The notes: generated by a model not told the origin, from the sequence alone. Shown: positions 35,619 to 44,516, numbered from the stretch's first letter. The stretch: DNA of 64,000 nucleotides from Clostridium_AF sediminicola (GCF_050402865.1 NZ_BAABMF010000009.1:124001-188000), one strand, 5' to 3'. Translations and numbers: made by a program.

Positions 35619-35677
35619 ATAATAGAATTATTAAAAATAATAGAGATTACATTTTTGAATAAATAGGGGTGAAAGTG

Positions 35678-37042
35678 ATGATTCAAGAATTATTACTTAT
35701 GCAAAAAGAGTATTTTAAAAAAGGATATACTAAGGAATTGGCCTTTAGGATTGATCAATTAAAACTATTGAAAAAGACAATTCAAAAGAACGAAGAGGAA
35801 ATACTTAAAGCATTAAACAAAGATTTAGGAAAGCCTCATTTTGAAGGATATGCAACAGAGGTTGGTTTCATTCTTGAATCTATAGATTACTTTGTGAAGA
35901 ATCTGAGGAAATGGGCTAAAGATAAGAAGGAGAGGGCACCTTTCCATCAAGGAATTTCCAAAAGCTTTATAATATCAGAGCCTTATGGTCAAGTGTTGAT
36001 TATCGGACCGTTCAATTATCCTTTCCAGTTATTGATAGAACCAATGATTGGAGCTTTGGCTGCAGGAAATACAGTCATATTGAAACCTTCTGAAAATGCC
36101 TCTCATATTGAAGAATTAATTGTGAAATTAATTAAGGATACTTTTCCAAATGATTATGTTGCTGTTATCACAGGGGATAGGCATGTTACAAGTGAATTAA
36201 TAAAAGCAAAGTTTGATTATATATTCTTTACGGGTAGTGTTGGAGTAGGAAAAATTGTAATGGCAGAAGCTGCTAAGAATTTAACTCCAGTTACTTTAGA
36301 GCTAGGAGGTAAGAGTCCTGTAATTGTTCATAAGGATGCTAATATAGAAGTTGCTGCAAAAAGAATTGCTTGGGGGAAATTTCTAAATACAGGCCAGACT
36401 TGTGTAGCACCTGATTATATCTATGTTCATTCAGATATTGAAGAAGAATTCAAGAAATCTTTACAAAGAGTTATAAATGAATTTTATGGGAAAGATCCTA
36501 AGGAAAGCATAGATTATGGAAGGATTATTAATAAAAGAAATTTTGATAGGCTTGTAAAGTTAATTAATAAAGATAAAGTATACTTTGGTGGTGATTATGA
36601 TATAAAGAATTTATATATATCACCAACGATTTTAGAAAATGTTACATGGGAAGATAAGGTTATGGAAGATGAAATTTTTGGACCAATACTTCCTGTTATG
36701 AAATATGAATCTTTAGATGAGATAATTGGAGTGATAAATTCAAGGCATAAGCCCCTAGCACTATACCTTTTTAGTGAAAACAAAGAAATACAGGAAAAAG
36801 TTTTAAATCAAACTTCATTTGGGGGAGGTTGCATTAATGATACAATATCTCACCTTATTAGCCCAAAAGTACCTTTTGGTGGAGTAGGAAATTCAGGCAT
36901 AGGTACTTATCATGGTAAATATAGTTTTGATACATTTTCACACAAGAAAAGTATTTTAAAGAAATCAACTAGATTTGATATAAAGTTAATTTATCCGCCC
37001 TATAAAAATAGACTAAATATCATAAAAAAAGTATTAAAGTAG
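35678..37042 (+). CDS. NAD(P)-dependent aldehyde dehydrogenase (class 3-like)
   Basis: The 454-residue enzyme oxidises aldehydes to acids. Catalytic residues are C242 in GQTCVAP and E208 in TLELGGKSP; IIGPFNYPFQ near residue 110 and FTGSVGVGK near 185 complete the nucleotide-binding core. The short length and hydrophobic C-terminus resemble class 3/fatty aldehyde dehydrogenases. I choose the ATG at 35678, 6 bases after AGGGGTG, over the GTG three codons upstream. The gene is monocistronic. Confidence 0.9.
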   Translation: MIQELLLMQKEYFKKGYTKELAFRIDQLKLLKKTIQKNEEEILKALNKDLGKPHFEGYATEVGFILESIDYFVKNLRKWAKDKKERAPFHQGISKSFIISEPYGQVLIIGPFNYPFQLLIEPMIGALAAGNTVILKPSENASHIEELIVKLIKDTFPNDYVAVITGDRHVTSELIKAKFDYIFFTGSVGVGKIVMAEAAKNLTPVTLELGGKSPVIVHKDANIEVAAKRIAWGKFLNTGQTCVAPDYIYVHSDIEEEFKKSLQRVINEFYGKDPKESIDYGRIINKRNFDRLVKLINKDKVYFGGDYDIKNLYISPTILENVTWEDKVMEDEIFGPILPVMKYESLDEIIGVINSRHKPLALYLFSENKEIQEKVLNQTSFGGGCINDTISHLISPKVPFGGVGNSGIGTYHGKYSFDTFSHKKSILKKSTRFDIKLIYPPYKNRLNIIKKVLK

Positions 37043-37100
37043 TAGTTGACCAATATTTTATATTAGCAAAATTAATATTAAGTTATGAAGTAAATAACAA

Positions 37101-37136
37101 AACACCTAAATTATGAGTAGAATAAATTTAGGTGTT
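37101..37136. terminator. bidirectional terminator
   Basis: AACACCTAAATT pairs perfectly with AATTTAGGTGTT over a 12-base loop between convergent genes. Confidence 0.8.
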
Positions 37137-37163
37137 TATTGTAATAGTAAATTTTTGTTGAGT

Positions 37164-37760
37164 TTAATGAGGAGAAATAGTATTTCCTTTGGTATCCTTA
37201 ATAGGAGGTATTGGATTTTTTTCTATTACATAAATAGGGTATCTATTATTTGATGCATATCTAAATTTACCACTATTAGGACCATCACTATTATCAAGTT
37301 TTTCATCCATATAATTAATAATATCTTCATCATAGTTAGGTAAAGAAAGTTCTATACATAAGCTATTTACTCCGTCGATTTTTCGATAATCAACTTGGTA
37401 ATCCTCATTGCTACTGCTAGTACCATTACTTTTTTTATTAAATGGATTTAAAGGCCATTGTTCTAAATATGGACCGCTCCATCCACTAGGTTTAAAGCTA
37501 TCAGAACCTTTTCCAGTTAATCCTTCTTGATTTGTTGAATTTGTGTCTTTAAATATAAGCCACTGTTCTGTGTCATGATAATGTAAAGTTATAGCCTTTT
37601 CAATATGATAACAATCAACTGTAGCTTTACGAGCTTTGGCTAATTTTCTATAATTATTGAATTTAGGAATAGCTATAACAGCCAGTATTGATAAAATTGT
37701 AATAACTATTATTAGTTCTATAAGTGTAAATCCATTGTTTTTATCATGTTTTGTTTTCAT
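37164..37760 (-). CDS. type IV pilin-like pseudopilin (GspG/PulG type)
   Basis: This 198-residue protein has a class III signal: after KNNG comes FTLIELIIVITILSILAVIA, with the conserved Glu at position +5 of the mature protein. The globular part (about 50-198) has W/P-rich segments typical of major pseudopilins. It would need a prepilin peptidase and assembly ATPase, and none is nearby, so it is a solitary copy. It might serve a pilus system elsewhere or a specialised role. Confidence 0.85.
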   Translation of the reverse strand: MKTKHDKNNGFTLIELIIVITILSILAVIAIPKFNNYRKLAKARKATVDCYHIEKAITLHYHDTEQWLIFKDTNSTNQEGLTGKGSDSFKPSGWSGPYLEQWPLNPFNKKSNGTSSSNEDYQVDYRKIDGVNSLCIELSLPNYDEDIINYMDEKLDNSDGPNSGKFRYASNNRYPIYVIEKNPIPPIKDTKGNTISPH

Positions 37761-38005
37761 ATAGAATTCCCCCTTAGTGATAATAAATTAGAATACTGCA
37801 ATAGTTCGAATTAGGTTTTAAGTGCATCTTATTTTTTACATTTTGTAGATAGAAAAATATAAATGAACATAAATTCATTATTATGTAATACTATATAATA
37901 TGATTAAAGCATATTATATTACTTAAAGCAAGTTAGAGTGGTGCTTTTATACTATTATTTTAATAAAATGTTTTTAAGTATAAATAATGAAAAACTGGAT
38001 AAAAA
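37761..38005. other. intergenic, nothing firmly assigned
   Basis: This AT-rich stretch lies upstream of the cobalamin operon and of the divergent pseudopilin gene. It shows only a weak AAAGCA/TGCTTTT hairpin at 37925-37948 and no ORF. Confidence 0.4.
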
Positions 38006-38056
38006 ATATTGGAATTCAAATTCTTATTTGAATTCCAATATAAGCTGTGTTATAAT
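38006..38056 (+). promoter_or_regulatory. perfect palindrome overlapping the B12-operon promoter
   Basis: ATATTGGAATTCAAAT (38006-38021) and its exact complement (38026-38041) enclose TCTT. The right arm supplies the -35 TTGAAT at 38028, followed 17 bases later by TATAAT at 38051. The palindrome could be an operator or an upstream terminator. Confidence 0.65.
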
Positions 38057-38090
38057 GAACACGAAAAAGCTAAAATAAAAAATTTAATAT

Positions 38091-38261
38091 GTTAGTTATG
38101 GTACGATGATTGTTTTAAATCGTTTAAAAGGGAAAGAGGTTAAAATCCTCTACAGCCCCCGCTACTGTAAATAGTTATGAAATCTTTAATATGCCACTGG
38201 TGAAAGCTGGGAAGGCGAAGAGAGTAAGATAAAGCTATGAGTCAGGAGACCTGCCATTAAC
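38091..38261 (+). ncRNA. cobalamin riboswitch
   Basis: This is the class-defining B12 element in full: a P1 stem (GTTA..ATGG with CCATTAAC), the AAAGGGAA and CAGCCCCCGCTACTGTAA core, GCCACTGG, GGGAAGGCG, and the B12 box GAGTCAGGAGACCTGCC. It precedes cobalamin biosynthesis and transport genes and should repress them when adenosylcobalamin is abundant, acting through the terminator at 38311-38346. Confidence 0.95.
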
Positions 38262-38310
38262 GATACTTGTTGCTTCGGAGGGAAGTGTGAACATTTTACT
38301 TTGTATATCT

Positions 38311-38346
38311 AAGGATACGTGTATGTTCTCTTCGCGTATCCTTTTT
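38311..38346 (+). terminator. riboswitch-controlled terminator
   Basis: AAGGATACG pairs with CGTATCCTT and runs into T5, between the riboswitch and cbiL. Confidence 0.85.
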
Positions 38347-38395
38347 GTTATATTCATTGTTTAAAAATACTCAAATGAAGAAGTGAGGGACTATT

Positions 38396-39112
38396 ATGAA
38401 AAAAGGTAAATTATTTGGAATTGGAGTTGGACCAGGAGACCCAGATTTATTAACAATTAAAGCTGTTAAAACACTAAATGAAGTTGATATTATTATTTGT
38501 CCTGAAAAGAAAGAAGCAGCAGGTAGTTTTGCTTATGATATTGCAAAGAAACATATAAAAGAAGATGCGATTCTACTGCATTTAACTTTTCCAATGATTT
38601 ATAATGAGGATGAGCTAAAAATTAAGTGGAAAGAAAACGCAGAAAAGATTGCAGAAAAAATAAAAAAAGGTAAAACATTAGCATTTATTACATTAGGAGA
38701 TCCTACTGTATATAGTACATATATGTACCTATTACCATATTTAAAAGAATTAGAAGTTGAAGTCGAGACTATACCAGGGATTACATCATTTTGTTTATTA
38801 GCTGGTAGTATGAATCTTCCAATTGCAGAATGGGAGGAAAGTTTTTGTATAGTACCTCTTAGAAAGGGTGAAGATGATAAGCTTTCTAAAGCATTGGATG
38901 ACTTTGATAATGTTATTGTTATGAAACCATCTAATAATTGTAGAATGGTAGCAGATGAATTAATAAAGAGGGGTCTACAAAATAACTTTGTTTTGATTTC
39001 AAAAGTTGGAACTGAAAATCAAAACGTGGTTACTGATATTGATGTAATAAAAAATGAAAAGATACCTTATCTATCTACTATAATAATTAAGAAAAAAGGA
39101 ATTAAGTTATAG
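38396..39112 (+). CDS. cbiL: cobalt-precorrin-2 C20-methyltransferase
   Basis: CbiL methylates cobalt-factor/precorrin-2 at C20 with SAM, an early step of anaerobic cobalamin synthesis. The 238-residue protein has the tetrapyrrole methylase glycine motif GIGVGPGDPDLLT at the N-terminus, ITLGDPTVYSTY near residue 100 and ETIPGITSF near 123. It is the first gene after the riboswitch and terminator; a GTGAGGG site precedes the ATG. The other cbi genes are not in the window. Confidence 0.92.
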   Translation: MKKGKLFGIGVGPGDPDLLTIKAVKTLNEVDIIICPEKKEAAGSFAYDIAKKHIKEDAILLHLTFPMIYNEDELKIKWKENAEKIAEKIKKGKTLAFITLGDPTVYSTYMYLLPYLKELEVEVETIPGITSFCLLAGSMNLPIAEWEESFCIVPLRKGEDDKLSKALDDFDNVIVMKPSNNCRMVADELIKRGLQNNFVLISKVGTENQNVVTDIDVIKNEKIPYLSTIIIKKKGIKL

Positions 39113-39140
39113 AAAAGTATTACGAAAACAAAAACTTTAT

Positions 39141-39171
39141 CAGTTTACAGTAAACCATTAACTGTCAACTG
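39141..39171. repeat. short solo copy of the GTTGACAGT repeat
   Basis: CAGTTTACAGT and ACTGTCAACTG are inverted (10 of 11 positions) around 9 bases, matching the termini of the elements at 42056-42180 and 56898-57074. It lies in the cbiL-permease gap and looks like an internally deleted copy. Confidence 0.55.
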
Positions 39172-39191
39172 TATTTTGAAATGGTGATAAA

Positions 39192-40250
39192 ATGGCTGAA
39201 GGGTATATAGATATTAAACATTCTATTGAAAAAAAGGAAAGAAAAAACTTTATAATTATGATAGTTCTATTTGTTCTGTTAGTATTTGTTATTTTATTTA
39301 GTATATCATTAGGAAGAGCAAAATTGGACATACTTACAGTAGCAAAAATAGTCATTGGAAAACTAATTGGTTCAAATAGTTTTTTAAAAGGAGTAGAAGA
39401 ATATAGTTCAGCAATAGTTTGGGATATCAGGGTGCCTAGGGTATTAGTAGGAGCATTAGTAGGTGCAGGCCTTGCTGTTGCAGGAACCATATTTCAATCT
39501 ATACTTAGAAATCCTTTAGCAGATCCTTATACAGTAGGTGTATCTACAGGTGCAGCTTTTGGAGCTGTAATTGCAATATTCCTTAATCTATTTATAGTTG
39601 CTGTACCTATCCCAATTATGCCATGTGCATTTTTGGGTGCAATAATTACTTTGTTTGTTGTTATAAGAATTGCATCAAAGGATGGTTATATTGTTTCATC
39701 AAACCTAGTTTTAGCAGGGATTATAGTCAGTTCTATACTATCATCGGGAATAAGTCTTTTGAAAAGTTTATCAGGTGAAGAAGTTTCTGCCATAGTTTTC
39801 TGGCTAATGGGAAGTTTGTCATCAAGAACTTGGACACATTTAATGATTAGTTTTCCAATAATACTTATTTGTATAATTCTAAGCAATTATTATGCAGATG
39901 ATTTAGATATAATGACTTTAGGAGAAAAAGAGGCAAGATCGTTAGGTGTTGACTCAAAAAGAATTACTAAAATATATCTTGTATTGGCATCATTAATAAC
40001 AGCTGTATGTGTTTCAGTTAGCGGAATAATTGGTTTCGTTGGTTTAATTGTACCACATATTCTTAGGTTTTCGGTATCAACTAAGAATAGTGTAATTATA
40101 CCACTATCATCTGTGTGTGGTGCACTTTTGTTGGTTTTATCTGATAATCTTTCAAGACTTTTATTAAATGTAGAAATTCCAGTGGGGGTTATTACGACTC
40201 TATTGGGTGGACCATTTTTTATATATATTTTTATGAAAAAAAGAAAATAG
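39192..40250 (+). CDS. FecCD/BtuC-family ABC transporter permease
   Basis: This 352-residue protein has about ten helices. The family signatures are RVPRVLVGALVGAGLAVAGTIFQ near residue 78, RNPLADPYTVGVSTGAAFG near 105, and a C-terminal GIIGFVGLIVPHILR near 280. Under the cobalamin riboswitch, cobalamin or a corrinoid precursor is the likely substrate, though siderophore permeases are in the same family. GGTGATAAA precedes the ATG. Confidence 0.92.
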   Translation: MAEGYIDIKHSIEKKERKNFIIMIVLFVLLVFVILFSISLGRAKLDILTVAKIVIGKLIGSNSFLKGVEEYSSAIVWDIRVPRVLVGALVGAGLAVAGTIFQSILRNPLADPYTVGVSTGAAFGAVIAIFLNLFIVAVPIPIMPCAFLGAIITLFVVIRIASKDGYIVSSNLVLAGIIVSSILSSGISLLKSLSGEEVSAIVFWLMGSLSSRTWTHLMISFPIILICIILSNYYADDLDIMTLGEKEARSLGVDSKRITKIYLVLASLITAVCVSVSGIIGFVGLIVPHILRFSVSTKNSVIIPLSSVCGALLLVLSDNLSRLLLNVEIPVGVITTLLGGPFFIYIFMKKRK

Positions 40251-40348
40251 AGACAAACCACTTCAACTATAAATTTATACAAGTCCAAAACTTATTGAAG
40301 TCTAAGCTTTTGTACATGTAGATTAAGTTTACGTAGGGTTTGTCTATA
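40248..40348. repeat. 101-bp inverted-repeat element between permease and ATPase genes
   Basis: TAGAGACAAACC at the left end and GGTTTGTCTATA at the right form a 12-bp terminal inverted repeat with one mismatch. Internal ACTTCAA/TTGAAGT and TACAAG/CTTTTGTA pairings suggest a folded RNA. It begins on the permease stop codon. It could be a second small mobile element or an intercistronic RNA structure. Confidence 0.5.
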
Positions 40349-40362
40349 AGGAATAGGTATAG

Positions 40363-41124
40363 ATGCTTAGTGTAAAAAATATAACTTTTGGATATGATAA
40401 AAAAAATATATTTCAGGGTTTATCATTTCAATTTCCAACGGAGGATAGAGGTAAATTTATATCCATCATTGGGCCTAATGGATGTGGAAAAACTACATTA
40501 TTAAATTTATTGACAGGTGAATTTAGTCCTGTAAAAGGAGAAATTTTGTATGACGATAAGAACATAAAGGATTTCTCAGTTAAAGAATTAGCAAAGTTTT
40601 TTGCAGTTACAAGGCAAAGATCAAATATAAGTTTTCCATTCAGTTGCTTGGATATTGTTTTGATGGGAAGAAATCCATATAAAGAAAAATTAAGCAAATC
40701 TAGTGACGAAGATTTAGAGATAGTTTATGATGTAATGAAAAAAACAGATACTTACAAATTTATTCCTTCATTGATTACTGAAATCAGTGGTGGAGAATAT
40801 CAAAGAGTGATGCTTGCAAGAGCCTTGTCTCAAACTCCGGAGATACTATTTTTGGACGAGGCCTTTTCAGCTATGGACATAGCGTATAAAGTAAAATTAT
40901 TGAAGCTTCTAAAAGAAATAATTAAAGAAAAGAAAATTACAGTAATATCAATTATGCATGATTTAAATCTAGCTTTTAAGTTTAGTGATAAGGTTTGTGT
41001 AATGTCACAAGGAAATATCTTGAGCTATGGTATACCACAGGATGTTTTAAATGAAGAGCTTATAAAAAGTGTATTTGATATTGATGTAGAAATGGTAAAA
41101 AATAAGGGATTTTTAATAACCTAG
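40363..41124 (+). CDS. FecE/BtuD-family ABC transporter ATPase
   Basis: This 253-residue ATPase has Walker A GPNGCGKTT near residue 37, signature ISGGEYQR near 138 and Walker B ILFLDEAFSAMD near 160, with an H-loop His in IMHDLN. It energises the FecCD permease. AAGGAATAGG lies before the ATG. The 112-bp gap from the permease is almost filled by the inverted-repeat element. Confidence 0.92.
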   Translation: MLSVKNITFGYDKKNIFQGLSFQFPTEDRGKFISIIGPNGCGKTTLLNLLTGEFSPVKGEILYDDKNIKDFSVKELAKFFAVTRQRSNISFPFSCLDIVLMGRNPYKEKLSKSSDEDLEIVYDVMKKTDTYKFIPSLITEISGGEYQRVMLARALSQTPEILFLDEAFSAMDIAYKVKLLKLLKEIIKEKKITVISIMHDLNLAFKFSDKVCVMSQGNILSYGIPQDVLNEELIKSVFDIDVEMVKNKGFLIT

Positions 41125-41160
41125 ATAAACAAAATATTTATCTAGAATAGGGGGATATTT

Positions 41161-42042
41161 ATGAAAAAATTAAGTTTATTTTTAGTATTCATTTTAAGTT
41201 TTGCACTTATGACTGGATGTGCTCAAAAAGCTAGTACAGATCCAGCAAAAAAAGCAATATTAGTGGTGAGTTTTGGTACATCATATGCCGATACTAGAGA
41301 ATTAAGTATTGAAGCTACAGAAAATAGATTCAAGGAAGAGTTTCCTGATTATGATATTGTAAGAGCTTTCACTGCTCAAATTATCATTGATGTTTTAAAA
41401 GATAGAGATAATATTGAGGTATTTAACGTTGACGAAGCATTAAACGATTTAAAAGATAAAAAATATTCATCTGTAATCATTCAGCCATTACATGTTATGA
41501 ATGGAGCTGAATATGATGAACTAGTTGAAGGAACAAAAAAATTCGTTGAAGAAAAAGCTTTTGATGAATTAAAGATTTCTAAACCATTACTTACATCTGT
41601 AGAGGATTATAAAGAAACAGTAGCTTCTTTAGAATCTCAATTACCAGAATTACAAGATAATGAAGCAGTAGTATTTATGGGACATGGAACACATCATTTT
41701 GCAAATTCTACATATGCAGCTATGGAGTATACACTTCAAGATTTAGGACATAAGAATGTATTTGTTGGTACTGTTGAAGGATATCCTGGACTTGATGAAG
41801 TTTTGAGTAGACTTAAAGAAAATAACATTGAAAAGGTTACTTTAATGCCATTTATGTTAGTTGCTGGAGACCATGCTAATAACGACATGGGTGGAGATGA
41901 AGATGACTCATGGAAAACAGTTCTTAAAAAAGCTGGTTATGAAGTAGATGTATATATGCATGGATTAGGAGAAGTTAAAGGAGTTCAAGATATATACTTA
42001 AAACATGCTCATGAAACAATTGAAGGTCAAGAAGAAGAATAA
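41161..42042 (+). CDS. cbiK: sirohydrochlorin cobaltochelatase, lipoprotein form
   Basis: CbiK inserts Co2+ into sirohydrochlorin, the entry step of anaerobic cobalamin synthesis. The chelatase His residues are visible: H175 in MGHGTHHF and H238 in AGDHANND, spaced as in CbiK. Unusually, the protein has a lipoprotein signal with acceptor C20 (LMTGC-AQ), so it should be tethered outside the membrane. It lies between the ABC ATPase and the binding-protein genes. Periplasmic CbiK is known in Desulfovibrio. An alternative role is handling metal or tetrapyrroles for uptake. Confidence 0.85.
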   Translation: MKKLSLFLVFILSFALMTGCAQKASTDPAKKAILVVSFGTSYADTRELSIEATENRFKEEFPDYDIVRAFTAQIIIDVLKDRDNIEVFNVDEALNDLKDKKYSSVIIQPLHVMNGAEYDELVEGTKKFVEEKAFDELKISKPLLTSVEDYKETVASLESQLPELQDNEAVVFMGHGTHHFANSTYAAMEYTLQDLGHKNVFVGTVEGYPGLDEVLSRLKENNIEKVTLMPFMLVAGDHANNDMGGDEDDSWKTVLKKAGYEVDVYMHGLGEVKGVQDIYLKHAHETIEGQEEE

Positions 42043-42055
42043 CACTATATAAGGG

Positions 42056-42180
42056 CAGTTGACAGTTGACAGTGATCAGGTGACAGTTATGGTTGATTTT
42101 CTTGCAGAGAATCTTTAAGTGAAATTAAAGATTTTGCTAGCGAAAGATATCCATTATTGTCAACTGAAAACTGTCAACTG
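42056..42180. mobile_element. MITE-like element, GTTGACAGT family, copy 1
   Basis: The left end CAGTTGACAGTTGACAGT (42056-42073) reappears inverted at 42156-42180. The interior shares GGTTGATTTTCTT.CAGA.AATCTTTAA and GAAAGAT.TCC..TA.TGTCAACT with the element at 56898-57074 in opposite orientation. No ORF is present, and it interrupts the gap between cbiK and the binding-protein gene. Confidence 0.7.
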
Positions 42181-42205
42181 TTAATTAAAAAAAGGGGGTG
42201 CCAAT

Positions 42206-43666
42206 GTGAAAAATGTTAAATTCAAAACAATAATAAAAATAGCTTTAGTAGTATTATTAACTTTATTCTTAGGAAGAGGATATCTTGAAAAAGCATTTAG
42301 TAATATAGATATATTTGACAATAAAGAGTATGCAATTGATATAGTTGATGATTCGGGATATAGAGTGAAATTAGAAAAGCCAGCAAAAAGAATAATATCA
42401 TTATATTCAGCTCATACTGAGAATTTGTTTTCATTAGGTTTGGAAAATGAAATTATTGGTGTTGGTACTTCAGATATTTACCCTGTACAGACTTTAGAAA
42501 AAAAAGTTTTTGACTATAAATCTGACCCTGAGAAGGTAATAGCAGCTAATCCAGATTTGGTTATAATAAGACCTTTTATCCAAAGAAAGAATCCTAATTT
42601 TGTTAATACGTTGAAGAGAGCTGGGATAAATGTTGTTTCATTTTATCCAGAGAAATATGATGATTTTGATGAATATATAAATAAATTAGCTTTACTTACA
42701 GGTAAAGAAAATACTGCTAAAAAATTATTAAAGGATTTTCACAAAGAACTAGATTCAATTAAAGAAGCAACATCTAAGATTGAAAATAAAGTGGGAGTAT
42801 ATTTTGAGTCTTCTGATAGAGAATATAAAACTGTTACTACTGACTCTATGGCAGCTGTAGCTATAGATATTGCAGGTGGAAAGAATGTTGCAGCTGATGC
42901 TGTACCTATAACTGAAAACAGTTCCATTGCTGCTTATGGTTTAGAAAGAATTATAGAAAAAGCAAAGGAAATAGATGTTTTTGTATCCCAAAGAGGAGTA
43001 ATGGGTGCAGGTGGTAACTATCATTCTATATCCATAAGACCAGGATTTAAAGCAATAAATGCAGTTAAAAACAAACGAATCTTTGAAATAAATCAGAAGA
43101 TAGTATCAAGCCCTACTTTTAGATATATTAAGGGAGTTAAAGAACTTTGTAGAATGTTTTATCCTGAAGTTTATGATGATTTAAGTACATATAGTTCAGA
43201 TGAAGAAATAACCAGGGAAGAAATAGCTGAAATATATCTGAAAAAGACTCATAAACAAATATTTGCACCAACATCAAAGTATTATAGGAAAGAGTATAAG
43301 GGTCACACTTATGCGTTCTTCCAAGACATAAGTACAGAACATCCTAGATTTGATATTATTGAAACAGCAGTATTATCAGGTTATTTGGATGGATATAAAG
43401 AGGATGGCTTAGAGTATTTTTACCCTGAGGAAAAAGTCACTAGTGATGAATTTGCAAAAACTGTTTACTTGATTAGTGATCTGTCTAGTAAAGATGAAAA
43501 TAAAGAAATAAAAGATATAGAAGAAGTTGAAAATAAAAAAATAGTACAGATACTTGTAGATAATGATGTGATGAAGCTTTATGATGGAGAATTCAGACCT
43601 GAAGAATATGTAACAGTTAATGAAGTAATAGAAGTCTTAAACAGTTTTAAAATAAAAGGTGAATAA
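42206..43666 (+). CDS. BtuF/FecB-like substrate-binding protein with SLH-like C-terminus
   Basis: The first ~330 residues form a class III binding protein (RIISLYSAHTENLFSLGL near residue 63; NPDLVIIRPF near 113). Instead of a lipobox there is an N-terminal hydrophobic segment (about 10-22). Residues from about 365 to 485 look like SLH repeats (FQDIS..HPRFDIIETAVLSGYLDGY, then FYPEEKVTSDEFAK), which bind cell-wall polymers. It is predicted to capture corrinoid for the FecCD importer. The start is a GTG 5 bases after GGGGGTG. Confidence 0.82.
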   Translation: MKNVKFKTIIKIALVVLLTLFLGRGYLEKAFSNIDIFDNKEYAIDIVDDSGYRVKLEKPAKRIISLYSAHTENLFSLGLENEIIGVGTSDIYPVQTLEKKVFDYKSDPEKVIAANPDLVIIRPFIQRKNPNFVNTLKRAGINVVSFYPEKYDDFDEYINKLALLTGKENTAKKLLKDFHKELDSIKEATSKIENKVGVYFESSDREYKTVTTDSMAAVAIDIAGGKNVAADAVPITENSSIAAYGLERIIEKAKEIDVFVSQRGVMGAGGNYHSISIRPGFKAINAVKNKRIFEINQKIVSSPTFRYIKGVKELCRMFYPEVYDDLSTYSSDEEITREEIAEIYLKKTHKQIFAPTSKYYRKEYKGHTYAFFQDISTEHPRFDIIETAVLSGYLDGYKEDGLEYFYPEEKVTSDEFAKTVYLISDLSSKDENKEIKDIEEVENKKIVQILVDNDVMKLYDGEFRPEEYVTVNEVIEVLNSFKIKGE

Positions 43667-43667
43667 T

Positions 43668-44516
43668 ATGATAGAAATCAAATCAGTATCAAAAAAATAT
43701 GATGATGTGAAGGCAGTGAATGAACTAAGTATAAACATTAAAAAGGGTAATTTTTTCGGACTTCTTGGACCAAACGGAGCAGGTAAAACTACATTAATTA
43801 AAATGATAATAGGTTTACTTGATGTAACAGATGGTGAGATTTTAATAGAGGGTAGAAATTTAACTCGGGATACTTTGGATATTAAACGAAAAATTGGAGT
43901 TGTGTCACAACATGTAAATCTAGATAAAGAAATATCTGTATATGAAAACATGTATTTCTCTGGCTTGTTATATAAGCTAGAAAAGAAAGTAATAAAACAA
44001 AGAATATCTGAAATACTTAGATTTTTAAATTTAGACAAAGTAAAAGATAGAGAATGTAAGAAACTATCTGGAGGAATGAAACGTAAACTTATGATAGGAA
44101 GGGCACTTATTCACAACCCTGATTATATATTTTTAGATGAACCTACTGTTGGAATAGATTTAAATTCAAGAAAAGAAATTTGGGACTTTCTTAAGCTTAT
44201 GAAAAGCAAGGGTAAAACTATAATATTAACTACTCATTACATAGAAGAAGCAGAAAGTCTTTGTGATAGAGTAGCTCTTATGGATGAGGGAATGATTTTT
44301 TATGATGACACTCCCGAAAATTTAACAAAAGCTTTGGGAATATTTACTGTAGAGTATTTTGCAGAAGATAGAAAGACGATGTACAGTTATTTTAATACTT
44401 TAGAAGAAGCTAAAAAGTTTTCTTATAATCTGGTCGGAAATTATACTTTAAGAGATACGACTCTAGAAGATGTTTTCTATAGCTTTGCTAATAAGAAGGT
44501 AAACAAATGGAAGTAA
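43668..44516 (+). CDS. ABC-2-type exporter ATPase
   Basis: This 282-residue DrrA/CcmA-type ATPase has Walker A GPNGAGKTT near residue 35, signature LSGGMKRK near 132 and Walker B YIFLDEPTVGID near 153, plus a C-terminal regulatory extension. The ATG at 43668 is one base after the stop of the binding-protein gene and 6 bases after AAAAGGTG. It overlaps the permease gene that follows. Confidence 0.9.
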   Translation: MIEIKSVSKKYDDVKAVNELSINIKKGNFFGLLGPNGAGKTTLIKMIIGLLDVTDGEILIEGRNLTRDTLDIKRKIGVVSQHVNLDKEISVYENMYFSGLLYKLEKKVIKQRISEILRFLNLDKVKDRECKKLSGGMKRKLMIGRALIHNPDYIFLDEPTVGIDLNSRKEIWDFLKLMKSKGKTIILTTHYIEEAESLCDRVALMDEGMIFYDDTPENLTKALGIFTVEYFAEDRKTMYSYFNTLEEAKKFSYNLVGNYTLRDTTLEDVFYSFANKKVNKWK

